A stretch of 64,000 bases of DNA from Neoroseomonas eburnea (GTDB taxonomy: Bacteria > Pseudomonadota > Alphaproteobacteria > Acetobacterales > Acetobacteraceae): positions 163,072 to 227,071 of the forward strand of contig NZ_JAAEDL010000007.1 of NCBI RefSeq assembly GCF_018129005.1. The letters run 5' to 3'. This document shows, in pieces, positions 24,395-33,521 of the stretch. A program made the translations under genes and the position numbers. Positions within the stretch are counted from its first letter, which is position 1. Every line of letters begins with the position of its first letter. Under the pieces are notes generated by a model. It saw only the letters and a program-made list of their open reading frames with translations, had not been told where the DNA came from and did no database searches.

Positions 24395-25786
24395 ATGCCT
24401 GATGCCATCCCCTTCGACCGCGTGGTCCGCGGCGACATCGTCCTCACCGACCGCGTGCTGCGCGACGGCTACGTCGCCATCCGCGGCGAGACGATCGCCG
24501 CGATCGGCGAGGGGGTGAGCCCGCCGGCGAAGGAGGAGCTCGACTTCTCGGGCAAGTACGTGCTGCCGGGCCTGGTCGACGGGCATATGCACACCTCCTC
24601 CTCCCGCGGCTGGCCGGGGATCAGGGGCGCGTCCATGTCGGCGGCGGCGGGCGGTGTGACCACCTGCGTCGACATGCCCTACGACGTGCCGCGGCCGGTG
24701 ACGGACGCCTCCATCCTCGCCGAGAAGATCGAGGTGGTGAACAGCCTGTCGCACGTCGACATGGCGCTCTACGGCACCATCAGGAAGAGCGGGGGGGTGG
24801 ACGCCATCGCCGGGCTGGCCGAGGCCGGGGTCTGCTCGTTCAAGCTCTCTACATATGAGTATGACGCGGTCCGCTTTCCGCGCATCGACCACCCGACTAT
24901 GGTCGCCGCCTTCCGGGAGATCGCGAAGACCAACCTGATGGTCGCGATCCACAACGAGGACCAGGAGATCGTCGTCCGCCTGACGGAGGAGGCGAAGGCG
25001 GCGGGCAACACGACGCCGATCTGGCATTGCCGCACCCGCCCGCCGCTCTGCGAGACGATGGCCGACCTCGAGATCTTCGAGATCGGGCTGGAGACGGGCG
25101 CGCATGTCCACATCGCCCATTCCTCGCTGGCGCGCGGCTTCGAGATCGCCGAGGTGTTCCGCAGGATGGGGGGCAAGGCGTCCGGCGAGGCCTGCATCCA
25201 GTATCTCTGCATGACCGAGGAGGACATCATCCGCCTCGAAGGCTTCGGCAAGTGCAACCCGCCCTTCCGCACGCAGGAGGAGGTGGCGCGGATGTGGGAA
25301 GCCTTCGCTGCGGGGCGGATCGCCTATGTCTCCACCGACCATGCGCCCTGGCCGAAGGACCGCAAGACCTACAGCGGGGACATCTTCACCGTCGGCGCCG
25401 GACTGACCGGCATGCAGTCCTTCGCGCCGCTGATGTACACGCTGCTGTCGGAACGCTCCCTGCCGGTGACGCTGATGGCGAAGTACTGCGCCGAGCGGCC
25501 GGCGAAGTTCCACGGCCTGTTTCCGAAGAAGGGCGCGATCCGCATCGGCGCGGATGCCGATCTGCTCGTGCTGGAAACCGGTGAGTTCACCTTCGACGCG
25601 CAGGAGATCCAGGACGAGGAGGATGCGCGCTGGTCTCCCTATGACGGGCGGCGCATGGCGGCGCGCGTGGCCGCGACCTTCCTGCGCGGCGCCTGCATCT
25701 GGGACGGCAGGGCGGTGCTGGCGAAGCCGGGCACGGGGCAGTTCGTGCCGCGACAGCACAACGGGACCTATGTCGGGGAAGAGTGA
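24395..25786 (+). CDS. dihydropyrimidinase/D-hydantoinase-type amidohydrolase
   Basis: 463 residues from ATG 24395 (CGGAGGTC upstream). The TIM-barrel metal motifs of the cyclic amidohydrolase family are present: HxH at 64/66 (DGHMHTSS), a candidate carbamylated Lys150 (CSFKLS), His186 (HNED), His242 (HIAHSS) and Asp315 (STDHAPW). Such enzymes open hydantoin, dihydropyrimidine or allantoin rings. The nearby N-carbamoyl amidase and racemase genes support hydantoin opening to an N-carbamoyl amino acid. Allantoinase is an alternative. Confidence 0.82.
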   Translation: MPDAIPFDRVVRGDIVLTDRVLRDGYVAIRGETIAAIGEGVSPPAKEELDFSGKYVLPGLVDGHMHTSSSRGWPGIRGASMSAAAGGVTTCVDMPYDVPRPVTDASILAEKIEVVNSLSHVDMALYGTIRKSGGVDAIAGLAEAGVCSFKLSTYEYDAVRFPRIDHPTMVAAFREIAKTNLMVAIHNEDQEIVVRLTEEAKAAGNTTPIWHCRTRPPLCETMADLEIFEIGLETGAHVHIAHSSLARGFEIAEVFRRMGGKASGEACIQYLCMTEEDIIRLEGFGKCNPPFRTQEEVARMWEAFAAGRIAYVSTDHAPWPKDRKTYSGDIFTVGAGLTGMQSFAPLMYTLLSERSLPVTLMAKYCAERPAKFHGLFPKKGAIRIGADADLLVLETGEFTFDAQEIQDEEDARWSPYDGRRMAARVAATFLRGACIWDGRAVLAKPGTGQFVPRQHNGTYVGEE

Positions 25787-26063
25787 GAAGCCGCGCCCGC
25801 CGCGCCACTGGGTGAAGCGGCCGCCGCGTCCCTCCCGCCAGGCCGAACCGCCGCCGCGCGTGAAGCCCGGCTTCTGGCAGGCGGCGATCGCCGTCGGCGC
25901 GGGGTTGCTGCTCGGGCTGCTCGGCGCGAGCCTTGCCGCTGGAGCCGGCATGCGGGAAGGCGCGCCCGGCCTGCTGCTCGGTGGCGGCATCTGCCTCGGC
26001 ACCGTTCTCGTCTGGCGTGCCTTCGGCGGCACGCTTCAGGATTTCAGGGACCTTTTCAAATGA
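25770..26063 (+). CDS. small two-helix membrane protein of unknown function
   Basis: 97 residues. It overlaps the hydantoinase by 17 bp and the carbamoylase by 4 bp, so it belongs to the operon. A basic, proline-rich N-terminus (PRPPRHWVKRPPRP) precedes two hydrophobic segments (about 36-58 and 66-82), with a short charged tail. No family is recognised. It could anchor or stabilise neighbours; this is speculation. Confidence 0.6.
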   Translation: MSGKSEKPRPPRHWVKRPPRPSRQAEPPPRVKPGFWQAAIAVGAGLLLGLLGASLAAGAGMREGAPGLLLGGGICLGTVLVWRAFGGTLQDFRDLFK

Positions 26064-27004
26064 GCCGTATCCTCCGCATCGCCGGCGCCCAGATGGGCCC
26101 GAACCAGAAGGCCGACAGCCGCGAGGCGATCCTCGCGCGCATGATCGCGCTGCTGGAAGACGCCGCCGGGAAGGGCGCGCAGCTCGTCGTCTTCCCGGAA
26201 CTGCCCTTCACCACCTTCTTCCCCCGCTGGCTCCTGGCCGACCAGGAGGAGGTGGACAGCTATTTCGAGACCGCCATGCCCAACCCGAACACCCAGGCGC
26301 TGTTCGACCGGGCGAAGGCGCTGAAGGTCGGCTTCTATGTCGGCTACGCGGAGCTGACGCCGCAGGGGCAGCACTTCAACAGCGCGATCACGGTGGGGCC
26401 GGACGGGTCGATCCTCGGCAAGTACCGCAAGATCCACCTGCCGGGGACGGTGGAGCCGCGCGCCGGCGACCGCTTCCAGCAGCTCGAGAAGCGCTACTTC
26501 GAATACGGCGACATGGGCTTCCCGGCCTTCCGCGGGCCTGAGTCCTGGGGCCGCCCCGTCACCGGCATGCTGATCTGCAACGACCGCCGCTGGCCGGAAG
26601 GCTGGCGCTGCTATGGCCTGCAGGGCGTCGAGCTGATGCTGATCGGCTACAACTCCGCCGCCTACGATCCGATGGGCGGCACCACCGAAAGCGCCGACCT
26701 GCGCACCTTCCACTCGACGCTGGCGGTGCAGGCGAATGCCTACATGAACGCGACCTGGGCGGTGAGCGTGGCGAAGGCCGGCAACGAGGACGGCTCCGGG
26801 CTGATCGGCGGCAGCGTGATCGTGGATCCGAACGGGGTCGTGGCGGCGCAGGCGAAGACGCTGGGCGACGAGGTGATCGTCGCGGAGGTCGATTTCGACG
26901 CCTGCCGGCAAGGCAAGGAGAAGATGTTCAACTTCGCCGCCCATCGCCGGCCGCAATGGTATCGCGCCATCGTCGACCAGGTCGGGGCCGTGCCTCCTCC
27001 CTGA
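26060..27004 (+). CDS. N-carbamoyl-amino acid hydrolase, nitrilase superfamily (copy 1)
   Basis: 314 residues. The nitrilase triad is seen as Glu47 (FPELPF), Lys124 (KYRKIH) and Cys173 (LICNDRRWPE); CNDRRWPE is characteristic of D-carbamoylases. It would cleave N-carbamoyl-D-amino acids to amino acid, CO2 and ammonia, following the hydantoinase. It begins 4 bp inside the small membrane protein gene. A paralogue with the same motif positions lies at 29892. Confidence 0.88.
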   Translation: MSRILRIAGAQMGPNQKADSREAILARMIALLEDAAGKGAQLVVFPELPFTTFFPRWLLADQEEVDSYFETAMPNPNTQALFDRAKALKVGFYVGYAELTPQGQHFNSAITVGPDGSILGKYRKIHLPGTVEPRAGDRFQQLEKRYFEYGDMGFPAFRGPESWGRPVTGMLICNDRRWPEGWRCYGLQGVELMLIGYNSAAYDPMGGTTESADLRTFHSTLAVQANAYMNATWAVSVAKAGNEDGSGLIGGSVIVDPNGVVAAQAKTLGDEVIVAEVDFDACRQGKEKMFNFAAHRRPQWYRAIVDQVGAVPPP

Positions 27005-27102
27005 TGCGGCGTGCGGCCGGGCGTCCGGGCGGCGCCCGGCTTGCCCGGCCGCCGGGGCGCGCCCACACTCCGCCGCAAGAACAGGACGGAGGAGAACGCG
27101 CC

Positions 27103-28860
27103 ATGGACGGCATCTTGACCGGCACCTCGGCGGAGTCCGCAACGAAGGCCTGGCTCGCCGATTTCGGGGCCGTGCTGGCCTCGGGCGAGGCGGCCCGCAT
27201 CGCCGCGCTCTTCGCCGGGGAGTGCCACTGGCGCGACATCCTCGCCTTCACCTGGGACCTGCGCACCACCTCGGGCGCCGAGGCCATCGCGGCGCGCATG
27301 GCGTCGACGCTCGCGCGCATGGCGCCGCGCGATGTGGCGCTGGCCGCCGATCGCACCCCGCCGCGCCGCGTGACGCGCGCCGGCACCGAGGCGATCGAGG
27401 CGATCTTCACCTTCGAGACCTCGGTCGGCCCCTGCAACGGCGTGGTGCGCCTGGTGAACGAGGGTGGGGAGCCGCGCGCCTGGACGCTGGCGACCTCGCT
27501 CGACGAGATCCGCGGCCATGAGGATCCGGCCAACGGCAAGCGCTGGCAGGATGTGGACTGGAAGCGGAATTTCGGCGGCGAGAACTGGCTCGACCGCCGC
27601 AACAAGGCGCGCGCCTATGCCGACCACGATCCGGCCGTGCTGGTGGTGGGGGCGGCGCAGGCCGGGCTGTCGGTAGCGGCGCGGCTGTCCCTGCTCGGCG
27701 TCGATACGCTGGTGGTCGACCGGGAAGCGCGCATCGGGGATTCCTGGCGCAACCGCTACCACGCGCTGACGCTGCACAACGAGACGCGCGTCAACCACCT
27801 GCCCTACATGCCGTTCCCGAAATCCTTCCCGGTCTTCATCCCGAAGGACATGCTGGCGAACTGGTTCGAGATCTATGCCGAGGCGATGGAGCTGAACGTC
27901 TGGACCGGCACGGAGCTCACCGGCGGGTCCTGGGACGAGGCGGCGCAATGCTGGACCGTGACGCTGAAGCGCGCCGACGGCACCGAGCGGGTCATGCGCC
28001 CGCGCCACATCGTCATGGCCAATGGCGTCAGCTCCATTCCGATCATGCCGGACCTGCCCGGCCTTCGCGAGTTCAAGGGCGCGGTGCGGCATTCCGGCGC
28101 CTACGGCAGCGGGCTCGACTGGGCCGGCAAGCGGGCGCTGGTGCTCGGCACCGGCACCTCGGGGCACGACGTGGCGCAGGACCTCGTGGTGTCCGGCGCG
28201 GCGGAGGTGACGATCATCCAGCGCCGCCCCTCGCTGGTGGTCAGCCTCAAGGAAGCGCAGGCGCCCTACGCGCTCTACGACGAGGAGATCCCCTTCGAGG
28301 ACAAGGACCTGCTCGCCACCTCCTTTCCCTTCCCGGTCTACCGGCGGTCCCACCAGCGCATGACGGCGATGAACCGGCATGCCGACGCGGCGCTGCTCGA
28401 TGGGTTGGAGAAGCGCGGCTTCCGCCTCTCCTTCGGGCAGGACGCCACCGGCTGGCAGTTCCTGTACCAGAGCCGCGGCGGCGGATACTACTTCGACGCC
28501 GGCTGCTCGCAGATGATCATCGACGGGCGGGTCGGCCTGATGCAGTTCGACGACATCGCCCGCTTCGCACCGGAAGGAGCATTGATGAAGGATGGCAGCG
28601 TGAGGCAGGCCGACCTCATCGTGCTGGCGACCGGCTATGAGGGCCAGGCGGCGGCGGCGCGGCGCATCCTGGGCGATGCGGTGGGCGATCGCGTCGGCAA
28701 GGTCTGGGGCTTCGACGAGGAAGGGGAGTTGCACGGCATGTGGCGTCCGACCGGCCAGCCCGGGCTGTGGTTCCACGCCGGCGGGCTGGCGCAGTGCCGC
28801 ATCTTCTCGAAGGTGCTGGCGCTGCAGATCAAGGCGCGGGAAATGGGCATGGTGGCGTGA
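27103..28860 (+). CDS. NTF2-like domain fused to flavin-containing monooxygenase
   Basis: 585 residues from ATG 27103 (GGAGGAGAA upstream). Residues 1 to about 150 look like a SnoaL/NTF2-like domain. From about 180 comes an FAD-dependent monooxygenase of the YUCCA/FMO type, with the first dinucleotide motif VVGAAQAG (the second Gly of GxGxxG is Ala) and the second LGTGTSG. The reaction is oxygenation of an unidentified substrate using NAD(P)H. The location in the hydantoin group suggests an amino acid-derived or heterocyclic substrate. Confidence 0.78.
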   Translation: MDGILTGTSAESATKAWLADFGAVLASGEAARIAALFAGECHWRDILAFTWDLRTTSGAEAIAARMASTLARMAPRDVALAADRTPPRRVTRAGTEAIEAIFTFETSVGPCNGVVRLVNEGGEPRAWTLATSLDEIRGHEDPANGKRWQDVDWKRNFGGENWLDRRNKARAYADHDPAVLVVGAAQAGLSVAARLSLLGVDTLVVDREARIGDSWRNRYHALTLHNETRVNHLPYMPFPKSFPVFIPKDMLANWFEIYAEAMELNVWTGTELTGGSWDEAAQCWTVTLKRADGTERVMRPRHIVMANGVSSIPIMPDLPGLREFKGAVRHSGAYGSGLDWAGKRALVLGTGTSGHDVAQDLVVSGAAEVTIIQRRPSLVVSLKEAQAPYALYDEEIPFEDKDLLATSFPFPVYRRSHQRMTAMNRHADAALLDGLEKRGFRLSFGQDATGWQFLYQSRGGGYYFDAGCSQMIIDGRVGLMQFDDIARFAPEGALMKDGSVRQADLIVLATGYEGQAAAARRILGDAVGDRVGKVWGFDEEGELHGMWRPTGQPGLWFHAGGLAQCRIFSKVLALQIKAREMGMVA

Positions 28861-29057
28861 TCGAGGTGCTGAGCGACGAGGAGACCGGCCATTTCCGCGT
28901 GGTGACGCTGCGCGGGGAGACGCTCGGCATCACCCGTACCGAGGGGGCGGCGAACGACCTGGCGGACTACCTGCTGGAGGCGTGGGAGGCGGCGGTTGCC
29001 GAGGCCGCCCTGCGGGCGCGGCTGAAGCATGGGGATGCGGTCATCGAGCCGCGATAG
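28857..29057 (+). CDS. small protein of unknown function
   Basis: 66 residues from GTG 28857, overlapping the monooxygenase stop by 4 bp (GTGA). The sequence MIEVLSDEETGHF...RVVTLRGETLGITR has a beta-hairpin-like start and a helical C-terminal half with many Ala and Glu. It is too short for family assignment, but the overlap and codon pattern make it likely real. Possible partner of the monooxygenase. Confidence 0.55.
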   Translation: MIEVLSDEETGHFRVVTLRGETLGITRTEGAANDLADYLLEAWEAAVAEAALRARLKHGDAVIEPR

Positions 29058-29079
29058 CGGGGCATCGAGGGGGCGCCGC

Positions 29080-29370
29080 CCCATACGCGCGAACATTTGC
29101 GCTGTTGATTGGAGAGGGGCTCTGCCCCTCTCCGGACCTCACCCCGCCAGGGTGCGGTGCACCCTGGACCGGCCGATATGGGGTACCGGGCATGATTGCC
29201 CCGCCGGCAGCAAGAATGGCGCGGCGCATCCTGCCTCGCCGCGGAATTCCTGCCGTGCCCAACACCAGATGACGGTTTCCAAAGGCCCTTCGGCCTTTGG
29301 TGGGGAGAGGTCCGGAGAGGGGCGACGCCCCTCTCCGCTTCCCTCATCGCCCCATGTTCGCGCGCATGGG
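29080..29370. mobile_element. R2 palindromic element with outer inverted repeats
   Basis: The outer ends CCCCATacGCGCGAACAT (29080-29096) and its inverse (29354-29371) match at 17 of 18 positions. Inside are R2 hairpins GGAGAGGGGC/GCCCCTCTCC (29111-29133), a CCAGGGTGC/GCACCCTGG hairpin and the inverse R2 unit (29273-29338). All share a symmetry centre near 29225. No gene is inside. The gap continues to 29891 with further short hairpins but nothing clear. Confidence 0.65.
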
Positions 29371-29891
29371 GCCTTGCCCCCTCGGACTCCCGCCACGGGA
29401 CATGGTCCCCTGGACCCGCGGTGACTGGGGTATTGGCGTCGAGGGGCCTTCGGACGATGGGGGCCTGCTGCCGCGGATCGGCACGTGGAGCCCTTGGCGG
29501 GGAGAGCCCGGGCAAGGGGCACGCCCTTCTCGGGACAGCCGATGCAGGTCCTTCGCATGACTGTCGCAGCAGATCGCAGCCGGGCGGGCTTCGCGGCATG
29601 GCGCCAGGGGCTCGTGCGGTGGCCGTGCGCGAAACCTGGACACCGGGACCGGGCGAGGCGAACGCCCGGCCGTTATCTGCCCTGGATGTGACGATGCTCG
29701 CCAGACGACGGCACGGGCAATGCCACGCCCGCGAAAGCGGATCACTGCGCGCGCCATGGGCAGATCCGGTCCCCTTGCGCGACATTGCGGGCCGGACCGC
29801 CTCGACCGCGCACGCCGGCTTGGATAGAGCGGGGGCAGAGCGGGCACCCATGCAGTGCCCCCCCCGCCTGCCGTCAGCCAGGAGCTTGCCC

Positions 29892-30854
29892 ATGACCCGC
29901 AGCCTCGTCCTCGCCGCCGCCCAGCTCGGCCCCATCCAGAAGGCGGAAGGGCGCGACGTCGCCGTCGGCCGCATGGTGCGGCTGATGGAAAAGGCCCATC
30001 AGCGCGGCGCCGAGGTCGTGGTCTTCCCGGAACTCGCGCTGACCACCTTCTTCCCGCGCTGGTATGAGGAGGACATCTCCCAGGCCGACCACTGGTACGA
30101 GACGGCGCTGCCCTCCAACGAGACCGCGCCGCTCTTCGAAGCCGCGCGGAAGTACGGCATCGCCTTCCATCTCGGCTATGCGGAGAAGACCCCGGACGGG
30201 CATCGCTTCAACACCGCCGTCTTCGTGAACCCGAAGGGCGAGGTGATGCTGAAGTACCGCAAGGTCCACCTGCCGGGTCACAAGGACTACGACCCGATCC
30301 GCAAGGTCCAGCACCTCGAGAAGCGATATTTCGAGGTGGGCGACCTCGGCTTCCCCGTGGTGCGCGCGCCGGTCGCGGGCCATGAGGTGAATGTCGGGAT
30401 GATGATCTGCAACGACCGCCGCTGGCCGGAATCCTGGCGCGTGATGGGGCTGCAGCAAGTCGAGCTGGTCATGCTCGGCTACAACACGCCGAGCCTGAAC
30501 ATGGACAATCGCGGCTTCGAGGCGCACCACCTGCGGGTCTTCCACTCCCACCTGACCATCCAGGCCGGCTGCTACCAGAACGCCTGCTTCGCGGTGGCGA
30601 CGGCGAAGGCGGGGACGGAGGACGGGCACGAGCTGTTCGGCCATTCCATCATCGTCAACCCGCAGGGGGAGATCATGGCGCAGGCCACCTCCTGGGGCGA
30701 CGAACTGATCGTGGCGGAGGCCGATCTCGGCATGTGCGAACTCGGCCGCACCACCATCTTCAACTTCGCGAAGCATCGCCGGCCGGAGGCCTATGGCCGA
30801 ATCACCGCGCAGGTGGGCAGCGAGGCGCCGGCGGTGTGGCCGCCGGGCCGTTGA
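29892..30854 (+). CDS. N-carbamoyl-amino acid hydrolase, nitrilase superfamily (copy 2)
   Basis: 320 residues with the triad at the same positions as copy 1: Glu47, Lys124, Cys173 (MICNDRRWPE). About half the residues are identical by eye, so the copies are old paralogues and may act on different carbamoyl amino acids. The start is at ATG 29892 (GGAGCTT upstream). It has its own long upstream region carrying repeats, so it is not co-transcribed with copy 1. Confidence 0.87.
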   Translation: MTRSLVLAAAQLGPIQKAEGRDVAVGRMVRLMEKAHQRGAEVVVFPELALTTFFPRWYEEDISQADHWYETALPSNETAPLFEAARKYGIAFHLGYAEKTPDGHRFNTAVFVNPKGEVMLKYRKVHLPGHKDYDPIRKVQHLEKRYFEVGDLGFPVVRAPVAGHEVNVGMMICNDRRWPESWRVMGLQQVELVMLGYNTPSLNMDNRGFEAHHLRVFHSHLTIQAGCYQNACFAVATAKAGTEDGHELFGHSIIVNPQGEIMAQATSWGDELIVAEADLGMCELGRTTIFNFAKHRRPEAYGRITAQVGSEAPAVWPPGR

Positions 30855-30935
30855 GGGCTCTCCCGAAAGGGGGGCTCTCGTCACCGCGTACCGGCCGGAT
30901 AGGTTCGGCTCCCCCGACCGAGGATGAGGCCCCCT

Positions 30936-31247
30936 ATGATGCGTCGTTCATGCCTGGTCGCGGCGTTTCTCACCGGCGCCTGCAGCCAGTCGCCGGCACC
31001 GCAGGTTTCGCCCGCGCCCGTCCAGGCGCTGCCGCCGCCGGTGCCGGTCGGAACGACGGAGCAGCGCGCGGCGCGCGCGGTGGATCGCGCCCTGCGGACC
31101 GATGACGGCACGCAGCGCCGCGAGGCCGCCGATCCCGATGCGCCGCGCCAGACCGGGAAGCCGGGCTATGCGCCGCTCGATATCGGCGGCGCGGGGCAGA
31201 TGCCGGAGATGCCGAACCAGGTTTCGCCGGCCTTCCGGGGCCTCTGA
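30936..31247 (+). CDS. small putative lipoprotein, proline-rich
   Basis: 103 residues with ATG ATG at 30936/30939. A signal sequence ends in LTGAC, giving a candidate lipidated Cys; the rest is a Pro/Ala-rich linker and a hydrophilic tail (PDAPRQTGKPGYAPL). No domain is recognised. Its position after the second carbamoylase (81 bp) may be coincidental. Confidence 0.5.
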   Translation: MMRRSCLVAAFLTGACSQSPAPQVSPAPVQALPPPVPVGTTEQRAARAVDRALRTDDGTQRREAADPDAPRQTGKPGYAPLDIGGAGQMPEMPNQVSPAFRGL

Positions 31248-31634
31248 TCGGCAGGCGGCCGGACGAAGGGCGCCGCGCCCGTGTCCCGGTTCCGAGGTCC
31301 TGCGGGCTTCCTCCTCCCGTCGCCGGCTCTTGCTGTCAGCGGCCTGTATCGCCGCTTCCTTCGCTGGAGATCCGGCAGGTTTCGCGGGCGGGACACTAGG
31401 CGCGCGGCATCCGGGGAGCAGGGGCGGTGCGGGTGGCCGGCGGCGGCGGTTCGAGTTTCGGTTGTGGTTGCGGGTCGGATGCCATCACGGGTTTCAAGAC
31501 CACGTGATCGTTCTCGTTCGAAGTCGAAACAAATTGCTGCTTAAGAAGGGCGAGATGTAGGGTTTCCCGACATCCCCGCCGGCCGAGGCCTGGTGGAGGC
31601 CTCCGCCGCGCATGGATGCGGGAGGACAACGATC
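31248..31634. other. gap upstream of the subtilase gene
   Basis: 387 bp without a convincing gene. The part 31440-31560 is less G+C-rich than its surroundings (AACAAATTGCTGCTTAAGAA within it) and probably contains the promoter of the subtilase gene. GGAGG precedes that ATG at 31621. Confidence 0.4.
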
Positions 31635-32873
31635 ATGGCCCAGAAGCACGACGCGCGACGCACCGTCATCGTCACCTTCAAGCCAAAGGAGAAGCGCCCG
31701 GACAAGGGCACCGACAAGGTGGAGATCGTGAAGGGCGTGCTGCCGTCGGGCATGCAGACCCAGTTCTTCGCCGCCACGGCGCTGGCCTCCGGCGCCTCGG
31801 TGCCGGCGCTGCCGGAAGACCTCATCGGCTACGACGTCAACCAGTACGAGGCTCCCATCGTCACCGCCCGGCTGACCCAGGCGGAGGTGGACCAGCTTTC
31901 CAAGAACGGCAACGTCGCGCAGGTGGAGGAAGACCTGCCCTGCTACGTGATCGGGGTGGACCAGTACGCGCATCTGCAGTTCGAGAACCAGCCAAGTGTC
32001 CTCGCCGAGACCGTCCCGGCCGGGATCTCCCAGATCCGCTCGCGGGAGGCCTGGCCTTCCTCCCAGGGGGAGGGCGTGCGCGTCGCGGTGCTCGACACCG
32101 GGATCGACTTCAAGCACCCGGACCTGGCCGAGAACTACCGCGGCGGGGTGAGCTTCGTACCCGGCGCGGCGACGCCGATGGACGATCACGGGCATGGCAC
32201 GCACTGCGCCGGGACGATCGCCGCCCCGATCAACGGGCTCGGCGTCGTGGGCGTGGCGCCGAGCGCCTACCTCTATGGGGTGAAGGTGCTGGACAGCACC
32301 GGCAGCGGCGCCTTCAGCCAGATCATCTCGGGCATCGACTGGGCGATCCAGAACGGCATGCACATCGTCAGCATGAGCCTCGGGGCCTCCGCCGCGCCCT
32401 CCGCGCTGCAGACCATGTGCAACACGGCCTGGGCCAAGGGGCTGCTGCTGGTGGCGGCGGCCGGCAATTCCGGGCCGGCGGCCTCGACGGTCGGCTTTCC
32501 GGCCAAGTACCGCAACGTCATCGCGGTCTCGGCCATCGATTCCGGCAATGCCATCGCCTCCTTCTCCAGCCGCGGGGCGGAAGTGGACCTCTGCGCGCCG
32601 GGGGTGAGCGTGCTGTCGACGACGCGCGGCGGGGGCTACGGGACCATGAGCGGGACCAGCATGGCCTGTCCGCATGTCGCCGGCGCGGCGGCGGTGATCT
32701 GGGGGGCTCATCGCTTCGCGACCAATGAGCAGATCTGGAATCTCCTGGCTGCCCATGTGGACAACCTCGGCCCGCCCGGCTGGGATTCCAATTTCGGCTA
32801 CGGGCGGGTGAATGTCGATCGCGCGGCGATGGCCTTCGCGCCGGCGCCGGCGGTCGCGAAGAAGGGCATCTGA
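31635..32873 (+). CDS. S8 family subtilisin-like serine peptidase
   Basis: 412 residues. The catalytic triad is clear: Asp154 (VLDTGID), His187 (HGHGTHCAG) and Ser342 (GTSMACPHVAG), with the oxyanion Asn at AAAGNSG (about 278). Residues 1 to about 110 form a leader region with an inhibitor-I9-like feel (RTVIVTFKPKEK), i.e. a pro-domain. No signal peptide is visible, so export, if any, is by another route. A strong terminator follows. A separate small I9-like exported protein is encoded 740 bp downstream on the other strand. Confidence 0.9.
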   Translation: MAQKHDARRTVIVTFKPKEKRPDKGTDKVEIVKGVLPSGMQTQFFAATALASGASVPALPEDLIGYDVNQYEAPIVTARLTQAEVDQLSKNGNVAQVEEDLPCYVIGVDQYAHLQFENQPSVLAETVPAGISQIRSREAWPSSQGEGVRVAVLDTGIDFKHPDLAENYRGGVSFVPGAATPMDDHGHGTHCAGTIAAPINGLGVVGVAPSAYLYGVKVLDSTGSGAFSQIISGIDWAIQNGMHIVSMSLGASAAPSALQTMCNTAWAKGLLLVAAAGNSGPAASTVGFPAKYRNVIAVSAIDSGNAIASFSSRGAEVDLCAPGVSVLSTTRGGGYGTMSGTSMACPHVAGAAAVIWGAHRFATNEQIWNLLAAHVDNLGPPGWDSNFGYGRVNVDRAAMAFAPAPAVAKKGI

Positions 32874-32880
32874 CCGTTCC

Positions 32881-32918
32881 GGGAAGGCCCGCGCGCCGCT
32901 CGCGCGGGCCTTCTTCCC
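32881..32918 (+). terminator. intrinsic terminator after the subtilase gene
   Basis: Perfect 12-bp stem AAGGCCCGCGCG / CGCGCGGGCCTT with a 5-nt loop, 10 bp after the stop. It is followed by a short pyrimidine-rich CTTCCC rather than a pure T run. Confidence 0.75.
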
Positions 32919-33019
32919 GACCGGACCCCCCCTGAAGGCGCGATGATGCCCGTTGCAGGCGGGTCGGCGCGGATCCGGGCCTGCGGGAATATCGCGCGAG
33001 GAGCAGATCCCGATCAGGT

Positions 33020-33521
33020 GGACTCATGCCAATGGGCCGTTTGCCTGACCTGTGGAACCGAGAGGGGCTTTGCCCCTCTCGGGCTCTCCCCACCAAAGGC
33101 CGAAAGGCCTTTGGAAACCGATACCTGGCGCCGTGCGCCACTGTCAGGACCAGTGCCGAAACCCGCCCTTGCGCACGAAACGCGCTCCGAAACGATGGGA
33201 CTGTCTGAACCGCGCGGCACCAGATGTTGGTTTCCAAAGGCCTCGGGCCTTTGGCGGGGTGGTTTGGAGGGGCAGGGCCCCTCCAATTCCGCCCTCACCG
33301 GTCATTCCGAAGGGCCGTTGGTATGGTACCAAGGGCCGCTATTCGCGACCGCTGGTCTGGGGCCTTTCGTGCCCTCGGGCGCCGGGCGCAAACTTCCGGT
33401 TTGCCTGGCTTCGCCGGACCACTGGCGGGCCGCATTCCCGATCCCCGGTCACCTTGCAAGGCAAGGTAACTGGGTGCCCGTCGCGGCCTCCGCACGAGTC
33501 AGGAACTCGTGCCGCTCGTAT
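33020..33521 (+). repeat. repeat R1, copy B, split by an R2 element
   Basis: The left end GACTCATGCCA (33021) matches copy D. The body 33331-33521 has the hairpins GCAAAC/GTTTGC, a CCTTGC/GCAAGG hairpin and GCACGAGTC/ACTCGTGC. The two parts are separated by the R2 element at 33042-33311. Confidence 0.65.
33042..33311. mobile_element. R2 palindromic element with 8-bp direct repeats
   Basis: Units at 33059-33118 (CGAGAGGGGC/GCCCCTCTCG, CCAAAGGCC-type stem) and 33227-33292, inverted, with symmetry centre near 33176. The flanking direct repeats GGGCCGTT (33034-33041 and 33312-33319) have the size of a target-site duplication. The ends share TGACCxGTG (left TGACCTGTG; right, inverted, TGACCGGTG). 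It carries no gene and is therefore MITE-like. Confidence 0.65.

Noticed and set aside
33059..33292. Short open frames inside R2 elements, which look like small repeated proteins
   Set aside because: They arise because the hairpins are GC-rich; no start/RBS, and the frames differ between copies.
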